Virus record (IMG/VR): IMGVR_UViG_3300022911_000015
Span: 1-24,761 of that record
DNA: 24,761 nt
Direction: 5' to 3' (one strand)
Source: a virus
The position numbers and the translations under genes were made by a program. Shown piece after piece: positions 1 to 7,685 of the stretch; positions within the stretch are counted from its first letter, which is position 1; every line of letters begins with the position of its first letter. The notes under the pieces were generated by a model, which was not told the origin of the DNA, did not search any database, and was given only the letters and a program-made list of their open reading frames with translations.

Positions 1-36
1 GTAAACGTGGAAGGGGGTGCTTTTGGTTTTGGTCAT
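1..36 (-). CDS. Start of a leftward gene, partial (runs off the window)
   Basis: On the minus strand an ATG at 36-34 opens a frame that reads MTKTKSTPFHVY to the window edge. Too little is visible to name a product. The start is chosen because a -10-like TACAAT (49-44) lies 7 nt upstream, directly abutting a perfect 16-bp palindrome (50-65). The same arrangement precedes the gene at 8257. There is no convincing Shine-Dalgarno, only GGGG next to the start, so the mRNA may be leaderless. The gene is inferred from its promoter context and an open 12-codon frame. Confidence 0.45.
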   Translation of the reverse strand, partial: MTKTKSTPFHVY

Positions 37-43
37 AGTCCCC

Positions 44-65
44 ATTGTAGCGCAGATATCTGCGC
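44..65 (-). promoter_or_regulatory. Operator palindrome plus -10 box, copy 1
   Basis: GCGCAGATATCTGCGC at 50-65 is a perfect 16-bp palindrome. Reading leftward it is followed at once by TACAAT (49-44), which matches the sigma-70 -10 consensus at five of six positions, then 7 nt and an ATG. An identical palindrome occurs at 8225-8240. The upstream -35 region is poor. A regulator bound here would therefore cover the spacer, consistent with repression or with activation from the spacer. The binding protein is not known. Confidence 0.6.
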
Positions 66-77
66 GCGCCACCCCGA

Positions 78-722
78 TCAATGCTCGCCCCTTGCGGCAG
101 CTCGCCTCGTACCCTCGCCAGGCCTCACCCTTTGGTCAGCCCCCCGGCCGACGTGCACGGCCCCGGCCCGACTCTGGCACCATGCCCGCGTTGCTGCCCC
201 GCCACCCCAAACCAAAAGCGTGAACGGCGCGCCCGCACTGTGCCGCACTGCTAGCTCTAGCTCGCGGTCGAGATCTGCAATCCTGCAGTCCCAGCCGGCA
301 GTCGCGTACCGTTGCCAGCCCTCCGGCACGCCGAGCAAGGTCAGGTCCGAGTGCACCGGGCTCGTGCATAGGTCCACCCAAACATGGGCGCCCGCGTCTT
401 GCCATAAGCGCGCAAGGTAGCGCTTCCGGTACGCATTCCATACCGCCACGGCTCGCGGCGTATCGTCGTGCGTCGTGAAATTCGGCTCGCATAGTTCCCG
501 AGCTCCGGACCGAAGCGGCAGCATCGGATCGGACCAAACCCGCTCGAACCGGTAATCGTCGACGTAGAACGCCCACGTGGAGGCGTTAGCCGTCCGGCGC
601 ACGCTGCCCCAAGCGAGGACGGGCGCGGTCACTTGCGGCGCATGGTCCACCCTCGGGGGTAGCACTAGGCACGGGACCCCAAGATCGTTATCGGTAGGTA
701 GAATGATCTCGGGCGCGGTCAC
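78..722 (-). CDS. DUF4417 family protein
   Basis: The 214-residue product resembles DUF4417 proteins, which are common in phages and mobile elements and have no established function. Family-like features are the VDDYRFERVW segment (about residues 53-62), the AVWNAYRKRYLARLWQ helix, the later GVPEGWQRYATAG stretch and a C-terminal strand LLVWGGG. The start is GTG at 722, which overlaps the preceding gene's TGA in a GTGA junction and implies translational coupling. It is the last gene of the left-arm operon; only the palindrome and the next leftward start lie beyond it. The assignment rests on recalled motif resemblance. The arginine-rich C-terminal tail (last about 30 residues) looks less conserved. 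Confidence 0.7.
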   Translation of the reverse strand: MTAPEIILPTDNDLGVPCLVLPPRVDHAPQVTAPVLAWGSVRRTANASTWAFYVDDYRFERVWSDPMLPLRSGARELCEPNFTTHDDTPRAVAVWNAYRKRYLARLWQDAGAHVWVDLCTSPVHSDLTLLGVPEGWQRYATAGWDCRIADLDRELELAVRHSAGAPFTLLVWGGGAATRAWCQSRAGAVHVGRGADQRVRPGEGTRRAAARGEH

Positions 723-1141
723 GGGACGCGGAGCCGATCCTCGACTCGCTCGGCTAGCGTTTGCTCAAACTCAGCGAGGGCGCTTTCCCCACTCTGCCAG
801 CGTTCCCATGCATCCCGGATCCCGGCTAGTGATTCCGCCATTTGGGCGCATTCATCCTGCCCCATGCGCGCGGTATCGCGTTCGGACGTAAGGGTCATGG
901 TCTCGGCTTCGAGGCTCGCAATCTTGCCGCGAGCTAGCAGCGCCTCAGTCCGCAATCGGGCGATCGTCCGTTCGTGGCACGCAAACCGCTCGTACAATTC
1001 GCCATGCCGATCGACGCGGCACCCCTCCCACTGGCAATCGGGGCAGCGCTCGGGCTCCGCTCTAGGCGGGTCGCACTTGTCGCAACGCTCGTCCAACGTT
1101 TGCCCACTATGAGAGCAGCGCTCTGGTTTTGTTTCGTCCAT
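719..1141 (-). CDS. Cysteine-rich coiled-coil protein, function unknown
   Basis: The protein has 140 residues starting with MDETKPERC. The frame is open further upstream, but those codons lie inside the YkgJ-like gene. The ATG at 1141 sits 2 nt after that gene's stop and is preceded by AGGAG about 13 nt away, so this start is preferred. The N-terminus has cysteines at about 9, 20, 23, 33, 36 and 41 in CxxC-type pairs, consistent with a zinc-binding knuckle. Residues about 55-105 form a charged heptad-rich helix, probably a coiled coil. I do not recognise a family. It overlaps the DUF4417 gene by 4 bp (GTGA). Confidence 0.65.
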   Translation of the reverse strand: MDETKPERCSHSGQTLDERCDKCDPPRAEPERCPDCQWEGCRVDRHGELYERFACHERTIARLRTEALLARGKIASLEAETMTLTSERDTARMGQDECAQMAESLAGIRDAWERWQSGESALAEFEQTLAERVEDRLRVP

Positions 1142-1143
1142 CG

Positions 1144-1818
1144 CTACACCTTTTCTCCTGCGCGCCATCGGCGCTCGATCTCTTCCAGCCAAACAAAGTA
1201 ATCCAGGCTCGGATCGTCTACCAACACCCAAGCGCGCCGAAGCATCGACGGCAGCAGCAGCAGCAAAAGCGGAACGTCGCGCTCCGCCCCTCGCACGGAA
1301 TGGGCCATGCAATGCGCCATGGTCCGCGCTACCGGATCGGTAAACAGCAGCACTCCCACCCCCCGCGTAGGGTCCTCTCGATCGCAAGCACTCGGCTCCT
1401 CGTCAACGGCCACATGACCGCGGCAGCCGAGCGGGCGCGCCTCGTAGATCGTGCAATCGCCGCTTTCGCGATCGAGGAGCGGGCATACCGGTTTTGGCTT
1501 TTGGTGCCACGCCGCGAAGTCGAGGCCCGGATCGGTTTGGTCCGGATGGATCCCTTTGTTGCTCAGCACTCGCAGCCATTCCGCGATCCGAACTCGGATT
1601 AGCGACCGCTGCCCCTTAGGCATCGCGCGAATCGCTTCCACGATCGGAGGGATGCAATATTGCGAAACGATTAGCGGCTCCGAGCAGCAAGCCGAGCATC
1701 CGCGTTTACACGGAACCTTGCTCCCGTTCTGTGTTCGGGCGAGCTCGATCGAGCCCGCTACGTGTTCGTCAAACGCCGCGTAAGCGTCTTGGATTACGCG
1801 GAGTGGATATCTCTCCAT
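1144..1818 (-). CDS. YkgJ-type cysteine-cluster protein (putative metal-chelating)
   Basis: The 224-residue product carries the hallmark of the YkgJ (CxxCxxCC) family: C37-x3-C41-x2-C44-C45 near the N-terminus, then CPLLD (C112), DCTIYEARP (C122) and LGCR (C132). Family members are proposed to chelate zinc or iron, but their biochemical role is largely unknown. The protein is somewhat longer than the minimal domain, with a C-terminal extension of about 75 residues containing a leucine-rich stretch near 184-190. It lies in the left-arm operon, preceded by a 101-bp gap with a small hairpin. No strong Shine-Dalgarno is seen before the ATG at 1818. Phage occurrences of this family are known but not functionally explained. 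Confidence 0.8.
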   Translation of the reverse strand: MERYPLRVIQDAYAAFDEHVAGSIELARTQNGSKVPCKRGCSACCSEPLIVSQYCIPPIVEAIRAMPKGQRSLIRVRIAEWLRVLSNKGIHPDQTDPGLDFAAWHQKPKPVCPLLDRESGDCTIYEARPLGCRGHVAVDEEPSACDREDPTRGVGVLLFTDPVARTMAHCMAHSVRGAERDVPLLLLLLPSMLRRAWVLVDDPSLDYFVWLEEIERRWRAGEKV

Positions 1819-1872
1819 TGGTCACTCGCTAGGGTGAGAGGTTTACCGGTCCGCCGCAACATGCCGCGACCC

Positions 1873-1890
1873 GGAGTGTTACCGCACTCC
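1873..1890 (-). other. Small hairpin in the gap between two left-arm genes
   Basis: GGAGTG (1873-1878) and CACTCC (1885-1890) form a perfect 6-bp stem with a 6-nt loop. It lies in the 101-bp gap (1819-1919) between the HPPC-protein gene and the YkgJ-like gene, the largest gap in the left arm. No T-tract follows on the minus strand, so intrinsic termination is doubtful. It could be an RNA processing or pausing site. Nothing else is evident in this gap. Confidence 0.35.
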
Positions 1891-1919
1891 CCGCACCCTT
1901 GCGAGTAGCGCGCACGCTA

Positions 1920-2507
1920 TCAAGTCCGCGCATGCTCGGCCAGTGCTACGAGGTAGGCCGCGAACTCGGGCGGGGTAGCGCTAGCAGCGCGCTTCGCCAG
2001 GGTCGGGCGACGGCCGGGCGTGGCAATGAACCACCCGCATTGATGCGTCCCGCGCTTCCGTTCCCAACGCGCCTCCAACGGCGGGCGACCGCCGCAATAA
2101 AAAAGCCACGTGCGCTTTGTTGCGCGGTGCCCGTAGGCGCTTTGCCATACCTCGCACACCCATTCGCGCGGCCCGCCTTGCCAGCCGACCCCGGACGGCC
2201 TCGGCAACCCATGCGCCTTGAACGCATGCGAAAACGCCGGGTGCTCCAACACTCCGCCATTGGCGCGCACGATTGCAACGGCCGTTGCAAAACAGCCGTT
2301 GTCGTTCGCGGGCCGATTGTGCTCGCCTCCGTACCGCGCGAAATTGACGAACGCTAAATTCGTCCATAGGTTGCACGGCGGATGGGCGACGACCGGCGCG
2401 GAGCCGTCATAGGTCCGCGCGTCCCGCGCCTTATCCCAGCAAGACTCCGCGCCTATGAGCTCCGGATACGGGCCGCGCGGGTCGACGAATAGCGCGGCCG
2501 CTTTCAT
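1920..2507 (-). CDS. HPPC-motif protein, possibly related to cytosine methyltransferases
   Basis: The product has 195 residues. It has VVAHPPCNLW at about 39-48, GGVLEHP at 84-90, a GHRATKRTWLFYC block at 126-138 and a C-terminal ATPPEFAAYLVALAE helix. PPC followed by a short acidic-containing turn is reminiscent of motif IV (PC) and motif VI (EN) of C5 DNA methyltransferases, and the TPPEFA tail resembles the end of some methyltransferases. I recall similar phage hypothetical proteins, but not a proven activity. A clear SAM-binding FxGxG motif is absent, so it may be a degenerate or divergent enzyme. Its ATG overlaps the upstream zinc-ribbon gene's stop in an ATGA junction. Confidence 0.65.
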   Translation of the reverse strand: MKAAALFVDPRGPYPELIGAESCWDKARDARTYDGSAPVVAHPPCNLWTNLAFVNFARYGGEHNRPANDNGCFATAVAIVRANGGVLEHPAFSHAFKAHGLPRPSGVGWQGGPREWVCEVWQSAYGHRATKRTWLFYCGGRPPLEARWERKRGTHQCGWFIATPGRRPTLAKRAASATPPEFAAYLVALAEHART

Positions 2508-2749
2508 GGCGCGGACTCGTCACACTCCCACGGGTGCGGCTTAGCGAGCTCGAGGGCGTCACGCGGATTGACTCGAGGTCGCGAGGCTTTGTCCATTGCC
2601 GCCATGCGCGCACGCGCGGCCGCGTTGCGGGGGCCGAGGGTGTGATCGCGGAGTGTGAGTTCGTCCCCGAAGTACCGGTTAGAGCAGTAGTCGCACCGGA
2701 AGCGATGCAAGTTAAACAGCCGCTTCGAACACCCCTGACATTTTCGCAT
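2504..2749 (-). CDS. Small zinc-ribbon protein
   Basis: The product has 81 residues. C4-x2-C7-x11-C19-x2-C22 forms a compact treble-clef or ribbon at the N-terminus, followed by a basic helix (RNAAARARMAAMDK) and a short acidic tail. Such proteins usually bind DNA, RNA or a protein partner. The ATG at 2749 has a good Shine-Dalgarno (AAGGGAG, about 8 nt away). The stop overlaps the next gene's start by ATGA, so the two are probably made together. Confidence 0.65.
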   Translation of the reverse strand: MRKCQGCSKRLFNLHRFRCDYCSNRYFGDELTLRDHTLGPRNAAARARMAAMDKASRPRVNPRDALELAKPHPWECDESAP

Positions 2750-2761
2750 TGTTCGCTCCCT

Positions 2762-2983
2762 TCATTTCTTCCACATGCGCGGCCGCTTGGGCGCCGGAGG
2801 GGGTACACCCTTTGCGCCTTGCCAAGCGGCTTCAATATCAGCCAGCGCTCTTTCGTGCGAGGTGAGCGGGCGGGCGTTATCGTTCGCCGCTCGGGGGATC
2901 GCATTGTCGTTAGCCGGCCGCATTTTCAGCCAATCCGGAGCTTTTTCGCCCTTATTGGGCTTGATTCCGCCGCCTTTTGCCAT
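2762..2983 (-). CDS. Small basic protein with two ANDN motifs, unknown
   Basis: The product has 73 residues and is basic and largely disordered at both ends (MAKGGGIKPNKGEK at the start, PKRPRMWKK at the end), with a short predicted helix HERALADIEAAWQGA in between. PANDNA and AANDNA repeat within residues 23-37; a third ANDN occurs in the neighbouring HPPC protein. The start is not strongly marked by a Shine-Dalgarno. It lies 12 nt upstream of the zinc-ribbon gene on the same strand. No family is recognised. Confidence 0.5.
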   Translation of the reverse strand: MAKGGGIKPNKGEKAPDWLKMRPANDNAIPRAANDNARPLTSHERALADIEAAWQGAKGVPPPAPKRPRMWKK

Positions 2984-2996
2984 GGGCCATGATGCA

Positions 2997-3030
2997 AGCC
3001 CGAGCGCCGGGCGGCAAGCTCGGCCGGGCT
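2997..3030 (-). other. Imperfect GC-rich hairpin between genes
   Basis: AGCCC-GAGC (2997-3005) can pair with GCTC (3018-3021) and GGGCT (3026-3030), leaving a 4-nt GGCC bulge. It fills most of the 50-bp gap between a small basic-protein gene and the first tandem paralogue. There is no T-tract, so termination is uncertain. Confidence 0.25.
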
Positions 3031-3033
3031 AGA

Positions 3034-3411
3034 TTAGTTGTTCTCGCTGCCCGGGCGGGTGGCCTTGACCAGCGTGGCGGGCATGCCAATCACGACGTGA
3101 TAGCGCCCGGCCAGTATTAACAGATCCATGGTCCCGGGGCGAGTCGGGGAGAGAATCGCGGCTATCTCCTCCGCGTCCATCCTGTTCCGCTTTGCCTGCT
3201 CCGCGCATCGCTCCTTAGTCAAGACCCGCACATCGGTAGGCCCGTCGGGTTCGATAATGATTACGCCGATCAATCCGTCGAATGTTGCCCTCGTATAGAT
3301 GATCGATTCCAGCTCGATCACTGCCGCAACAAAACGCGGGACGAGTTCGGGCGGCTCCCACGTGGCTAGGAAGGGCATCGCTTCCACAAATTCAGCTTCG
3401 GTTATGGCCAT
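3034..3411 (-). CDS. Tandem paralogue B, function unknown
   Basis: The 125-residue protein is clearly related to the product of the adjacent upstream gene (3415-3789). Shared landmarks in order are PFLAxWEP near residues 13-20, FV..V..L..I, a GV..I...G..D.RV strand pair, VIGxPA and an identical C-terminal PGSENN. Helical N- and C-terminal parts flank a beta-rich middle. No catalytic motif is recognised. The start lies 3 nt after the upstream paralogue's TAG with no clear Shine-Dalgarno, suggesting coupled translation. Divergence from the sister copy is substantial apart from these anchors, so the duplication is not recent. Confidence 0.65.
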   Translation of the reverse strand: MAITEAEFVEAMPFLATWEPPELVPRFVAAVIELESIIYTRATFDGLIGVIIIEPDGPTDVRVLTKERCAEQAKRNRMDAEEIAAILSPTRPGTMDLLILAGRYHVVIGMPATLVKATRPGSENN

Positions 3412-3414
3412 CGG

Positions 3415-3789
3415 CTAATTGTTCTCGCTGCCCGGAGCGGGCAAGCTCACATGCTTCCGGTCGGCTGGTACCCCGATCACAGCCTCACACCAAGGGGTCA
3501 TAATCCAGATCATGAAATAGCCCGGGCCGCGTACCGCCTCTAACGCCTCGCGCACTTGCGACTCCATCCCTTCGGCGCCGGTTGCCAGCGATAGGCAATC
3601 TGCGCGGGGCATGACTCGCGCGTCCAGTTTGCCCGTGTGATCGATTAGCAGGACCCCGACCCACGAATCGATCGGCCCGGTGAGCGGGATCGCTTGCAAG
3701 CGGTCAACCCCCTCGACAAATTGCGCGCGCGCTTTCGGTTCCCACCCCGCTAGGAACGGGATCGCGTTGATGTAATCCTGTTCGGTCAT
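3415..3789 (-). CDS. Tandem paralogue A, function unknown
   Basis: The 124-residue protein is the sister of the downstream gene at 3034-3411. It starts MTEQDYINAIPFLAGWEP, carries GVLLIDHTGKLDARV in the middle and ends PGSENN. The two genes share an exact 17-nt block (3038-3054 and 3419-3435) that encodes this C-terminus. The ATG overlaps the upstream gene's stop (ATGA at 3786-3789). No known domain is recognised. Retention of both copies in a compact operon suggests either hetero-oligomer formation or divergent targets; this is inference. Confidence 0.65.
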   Translation of the reverse strand: MTEQDYINAIPFLAGWEPKARAQFVEGVDRLQAIPLTGPIDSWVGVLLIDHTGKLDARVMPRADCLSLATGAEGMESQVREALEAVRGPGYFMIWIMTPWCEAVIGVPADRKHVSLPAPGSENN

Positions 3790-4478
3790 TCGCTCGGCTC
3801 CTCCGGTAAAAAAGTGTAGGCCGCCTCCATGGCGGCTGCTAGTGCAGTAAGCCCCCCGGGCTCGCGCGATGCCTCCTCGGCAAGTGTGGGGACCCCGTCC
3901 ATGATGCTAGCGGCTACCTCCGCCCGCGTGGCTTGGCGCCCCTCCGCGAACCATTTGACGAACTCCGGATCGCCGAGCTCGAATAGCACGCCCCCCGGTT
4001 CGATGAATGGGCGGAATGTGCGCGTAGCCCAAACCAGAGTCACGCCAGGGTTGCGCATGCTGGCGCGCTCGTCCATCGGGATCACGCCCTCGGGCATGCC
4101 CTGCTCCCGCCGCTTGCGGTTTGGGTTGACGAGGAACGGGCACGCCATCGCGGCGAACTCCGCGCAAGTCGGATGGCAGGGCGGCTCGGCATGAACGCGA
4201 CTAACGGCCGTGACGGGGCCCGCCACGAATGCGTGCAAAGCGCCGCGCTTTTGCCCGCATATCCAGCAAAGCCCGCTCGATACCGCGGTAGAAATCGCTG
4301 TCGGATAGGCCAGCCGAAAATCCGGCTTGCCTTGCCCGCGTTCGAGCCAAGTCCCGTCCGGACCGAGCCAAGCCACGAACCACGGGACGGGATAGCCGCG
4401 TGCATCGACGGGCAGCGCGCGCGCCGCGGCAGCGGCGGCAGGGTGTCGAGCAGTCGACTCACAGCCAAGTCTCCACAA
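3786..4478 (-). CDS. Conserved phage-type protein with zinc-binding cysteines
   Basis: The product has up to 230 residues. It contains CWICG (C71, C74), PPCHPTC (C101, C105) and MACPFL (C113), a likely zinc site, embedded between RGYPVPWFV near residue 28 and a C-terminal region with PGVTLVWATRTF and a WFAEGRQATRAEV helix. I recall similar uncharacterised proteins in phages of Proteobacteria, but no function. The start is uncertain. A TTG at 4478 gives the listed form but overlaps the upstream gene by 20 bp and has no clear Shine-Dalgarno. Downstream it is coupled to the paralogue by ATGA. Confidence 0.65.
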   Translation of the reverse strand: MWRLGCESTARHPAAAAAARALPVDARGYPVPWFVAWLGPDGTWLERGQGKPDFRLAYPTAISTAVSSGLCWICGQKRGALHAFVAGPVTAVSRVHAEPPCHPTCAEFAAMACPFLVNPNRKRREQGMPEGVIPMDERASMRNPGVTLVWATRTFRPFIEPGGVLFELGDPEFVKWFAEGRQATRAEVAASIMDGVPTLAEEASREPGGLTALAAAMEAAYTFLPEEPSE

Positions 4479-4698
4479 TGACCGGATCGTCGCCTTCCGC
4501 GCGATGCATGCAAACGAGCCCCTGTGGCCGAGCGTCCATGATGGCGCCCCGGCAATCGTTAAGTGAACGGCCGAGCATGAACGGCTCGGGGTCCATGGTC
4601 GCGCCCTCCGCGGTCACGACGGATCGACGAACCACGAACCACCCCGGGAAGTCGGAGGTGTTCTGGTACACGGTGAACATTTCGAGACCTTCGTCCAT
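4459..4698 (-). CDS. Small conserved phage-type protein
   Basis: The product has 79 residues, beginning MDEGLEMFTVYQNTSDFPG. The frame is open further upstream, but those codons lie within the membrane-protein gene. The ATG at 4698 shares its A with that gene's TAA (TAATG), which fixes the start. The pattern of FTVYQ...DFPGWFVVRR at the N-terminus, a central helix and DDPVIVETWL at the C-terminus resembles small hypothetical proteins seen in many phages. A compact alpha/beta fold is likely. No activity is known. Confidence 0.65.
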   Translation of the reverse strand: MDEGLEMFTVYQNTSDFPGWFVVRRSVVTAEGATMDPEPFMLGRSLNDCRGAIMDARPQGLVCMHRAEGDDPVIVETWL

Positions 4699-5051
4699 TA
4701 GTTTGGCGCCGATCGGGCAGTCTGCCGCGCGCGCAGATCTAAAAACTTTCGATCCATTTCGCGGGCATCCTTCCGGATCGCTTCGATCGTTGTCGCTAGC
4801 GCTTGTTCCAAATCCGCGAACTCCTCCCGCCTCGATTGCTCCTCGCGAATCCATCGCGCGCGCTCGCGGGCTCCGCCAAGCTGATAGGCGGCGAAAGCCC
4901 AGCACGCGCTATAAATCAGATTCACGATCGGCGCTGGCCAGTGCGGGAACACCAGGAAAACGAGTAACGACCAGCCGATGGTAAACAGCGCGATCCCGCG
5001 CCATCGGCTCCAGAAAAATTGCGCCAAGGTGAGCGGCTTACCCTCGGTCAT
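4698..5051 (-). CDS. Small membrane protein with cytoplasmic-type coiled-coil tail
   Basis: The product has 117 residues. Two hydrophobic segments, about 19-36 (IALFTIGWSLLVFLVF) and about 40-59 (APIVNLIYSACWAFAAYQ), are separated by a tight Pro-containing turn and followed by a long charged helix from about 60 to 112. A helical hairpin with both ends on the same side resembles class II holins. However, no endolysin or spanin gene is adjacent, and the long charged tail is atypical, so a holin is only one option. It is coupled to both neighbours (ATGA upstream, TAATG downstream). Confidence 0.65.
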   Translation of the reverse strand: MTEGKPLTLAQFFWSRWRGIALFTIGWSLLVFLVFPHWPAPIVNLIYSACWAFAAYQLGGARERARWIREEQSRREEFADLEQALATTIEAIRKDAREMDRKFLDLRARQTARSAPN

Positions 5052-5419
5052 GCTCTGCCGCCTTTCGCGTTAACGCCATCCTTTGCGGCTTGGCCTTGCT
5101 GGATCAAAACGCAGATTTGCAACATGAGGAGCGTTGCAGTGTGCCCCGTGCGTTCGTCAATCGTCCGAATGAACTCGCGTGCGGTATCGTCCCCGCACAT
5201 GCCGAGGGCATCCGCGGAATCGAGATTGCCTGTTAACAACGTGTCGTTTTTCAGTAAATCCGGGACCTTGAGCAATAGTCGCGTGTCCGGGTTATCCTCG
5301 AACCACTGCGCGCAAGCATCATTCAGCCGCGCGATTTGGTCGATGTAATCGCCCGGGGGGACGGCCCCTAGCAAGCGCTCGACAACGAAAGCGGCCGACC
5401 GGTGAAACGCGGTGTTCAT
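5048..5419 (-). CDS. Unknown left-arm protein, mainly helical
   Basis: The product has 123 residues and is predominantly helical. It begins MNTAFHRSAAFVVERLLGAVPPG and has a long C-terminal helix TGHTATLLMLQICVLIQQGQ before a Gly/Lys-rich tail. No motif is recognised. It overlaps both neighbours by ATGA, placing it firmly in the operon. The helix near residues 91-108 is amphipathic rather than clearly transmembrane. Confidence 0.6.
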   Translation of the reverse strand: MNTAFHRSAAFVVERLLGAVPPGDYIDQIARLNDACAQWFEDNPDTRLLLKVPDLLKNDTLLTGNLDSADALGMCGDDTAREFIRTIDERTGHTATLLMLQICVLIQQGQAAKDGVNAKGGRA

Positions 5420-5853
5420 GAGCTCTCCTTATCCGGCACGATGCGCCCGGTGCCATCGATCAAATCCGCAATGCCGCGCAGCAGAGCGGGCACGCCCGCA
5501 ATCACGCGGCTAGCCTCGACGCGCTTCCCTCGAATCGCCAGCGAGAACCCGCTACCCTCCCGCCCATTGAGCACGATCGCTAGTGCCGCGTCTCCTTCCG
5601 TTGCGTTCAGCAGCGCGTAACCTTCGGTCTCGTATTTCCCGCCGCCCGGGGCCGGGGCCGCGGAGATCGGAGACTCCCGGCCCGCCATGATATCGAGCGC
5701 GCGCGCCGCGCACGCCACGCAATTAACCTTACTGGCCTCCTCCTCCTCCATGTAAACCCACACATTCGCCTTAGGCCAATCGCCCGGCAGCCCCGGCAGC
5801 CCGCAAAGCGCGAAGCCGTGGCGGAGAATGTGAACGGTGACCAGCGGGGTCAT
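5416..5853 (-). CDS. Small protein with CxxC metal-binding N-terminus
   Basis: The product has 145 residues from the ATG at 5853, chosen because it forms an ATGA overlap with the upstream stop; a longer in-frame start would intrude into the neighbour. The N-terminus has H8, H12, C17 in HILRHGFALCGLPGLPGDWP and then C45-x2-C48, a plausible zinc site. The C-terminal half is a mixed alpha/beta region ending in a helix (VIAGVPALLRGIADLIDG). I recall similar CGLPG..P..W...C..C proteins in phages but no function. Confidence 0.6.
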   Translation of the reverse strand: MTPLVTVHILRHGFALCGLPGLPGDWPKANVWVYMEEEEASKVNCVACAARALDIMAGRESPISAAPAPGGGKYETEGYALLNATEGDAALAIVLNGREGSGFSLAIRGKRVEASRVIAGVPALLRGIADLIDGTGRIVPDKESS

Positions 5854-6502
5854 GCGCGCGGAGCCTTCCGCCATTCGATCAATTCATCCGCTAGGGTGAC
5901 GAGAGCCGCGGCGGGCAGCGTGACCGTATGCCCGGGGCCTCCCATTAGCGCGAGCTCGCGCCACGTGTGGGCGAGCTCCTCCAGCATTGAATCGTTTGGG
6001 CGGCTGAGCATGCTATTTTTCCCGAGGGTCGGCGCCCGGCTAAGCAATTCGGCGATCGCCCCGCTAGCCACGCCCCGCCGTTCGATTAGCTCATTCAGGA
6101 TCGAGAGTACGCACTCTTTCGGCAGCGCGGGCAGCTCCCCGAATGCGTGCCGTTTTACGCTTGCCAGGTACACGTCACGCAATCCGATTAGGATATTGTC
6201 CGGCGCGCGCTCTGCCGAGCTAACCGCGCCGGACTCGTCCAGAGCCTTTCGCAAAGCGTCCGCCACCTCCCCCATTTGTTCGCGGGTCGGGGGGGCCACC
6301 TCCGAAGGCCCGCCCAATTTGCTCGCGCAATCGGCGCAAATAAACTCTGCGCGCTTCGCCTCCGGCCGATTAAGCGAGCTCGGCGCGAATAGCGTAGGCT
6401 CGCCGCATAGCTCGCAGTCGAGCGTTCGCGTGCCCGGTATATCTTCGGCTTTGTAGTTCGCCGCACGCGCGCCAATAATGAACGCCGGCCTATCCTCCGG
6501 AG

Positions 6503-6506
<4 letters not shown>
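5850..6506 (-). CDS. Zinc-ribbon protein with helical C-terminus
   Basis: The product has 218 residues. CELC (31-34) and CADC (57-60) form a CxxC-x22-CxxC ribbon typical of nucleic-acid- or protein-binding modules. It is followed by a mostly helical region with two similar-sized helical blocks (about 75-95 and 125-150) and a C-terminal helix VTLADELIEWRKAPRA. No known family is recognised. It overlaps both neighbours by ATGA. Its position directly after the XRE-zipper gene suggests it acts with the regulatory cluster, but this is only positional. Confidence 0.6.
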
Positions 6507-7333
<827 letters not shown>

Positions 7334-7363
7334 GTGTTCTCCTCCTCGCGATTGTTGGTTTCG

Positions 7364-7681
7364 TTATCTTGTCCCGCGGCCGAGCAGAACGATCGTTCTG
7401 CGTAGCGCCGTGACTTCGGCTTTCAATTGGTCGCGTTCCCGTTGCAACGCGAGCAGCCCCGGATCTCCCCGCTCGCTCGGCATGTACCCAGTATGGCTCG
7501 GCTCCTCGTATCGATCCGGCTCGGGCTCGCGATCGGCGTACTCAAGTTTCCATCGGTAAAGGGTCGCTTGCGTGACCCCGAGCGAACGCGCCAGATCCCG
7601 CACTGGCTGAGTACCCCGAGACAGGAGGGCGGCTACCGCACGCCGCTCGAACTCCTCCGTGTGGCGACGAAAACCGCCCAT
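7364..7681 (-). CDS. IS3 OrfA-like helix-turn-helix/zipper protein (domesticated)
   Basis: The product has 105 residues. RHTEEFERRAVAALLSRG ... DLARSLGVTQATLYRWKLEY (about 6-48) is a classical transposase OrfA-type HTH. It is followed by an acidic linker and a heptad helix LLALQRERDQLKAEVTALRR near the C-terminus. In IS3 elements the HTH binds the terminal repeats and the zipper dimerises. Here no OrfB with a DDE core follows and no terminal inverted repeats are seen, so it is better read as a phage regulator. A GAAGGG lies about 9 nt before the ATG, and the gene starts 4 nt after the next upstream gene's stop. Confidence 0.75.
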   Translation of the reverse strand: MGGFRRHTEEFERRAVAALLSRGTQPVRDLARSLGVTQATLYRWKLEYADREPEPDRYEEPSHTGYMPSERGDPGLLALQRERDQLKAEVTALRRTIVLLGRGTR

Positions 7682-7685
7682 CCCC

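Noticed and set aside
5818-6456. Rightward reading frame of 212 codons in the left arm
   Set aside because: It is antisense to the zinc-ribbon gene, which has intact CxxC pairs and ATGA coupling on both sides.
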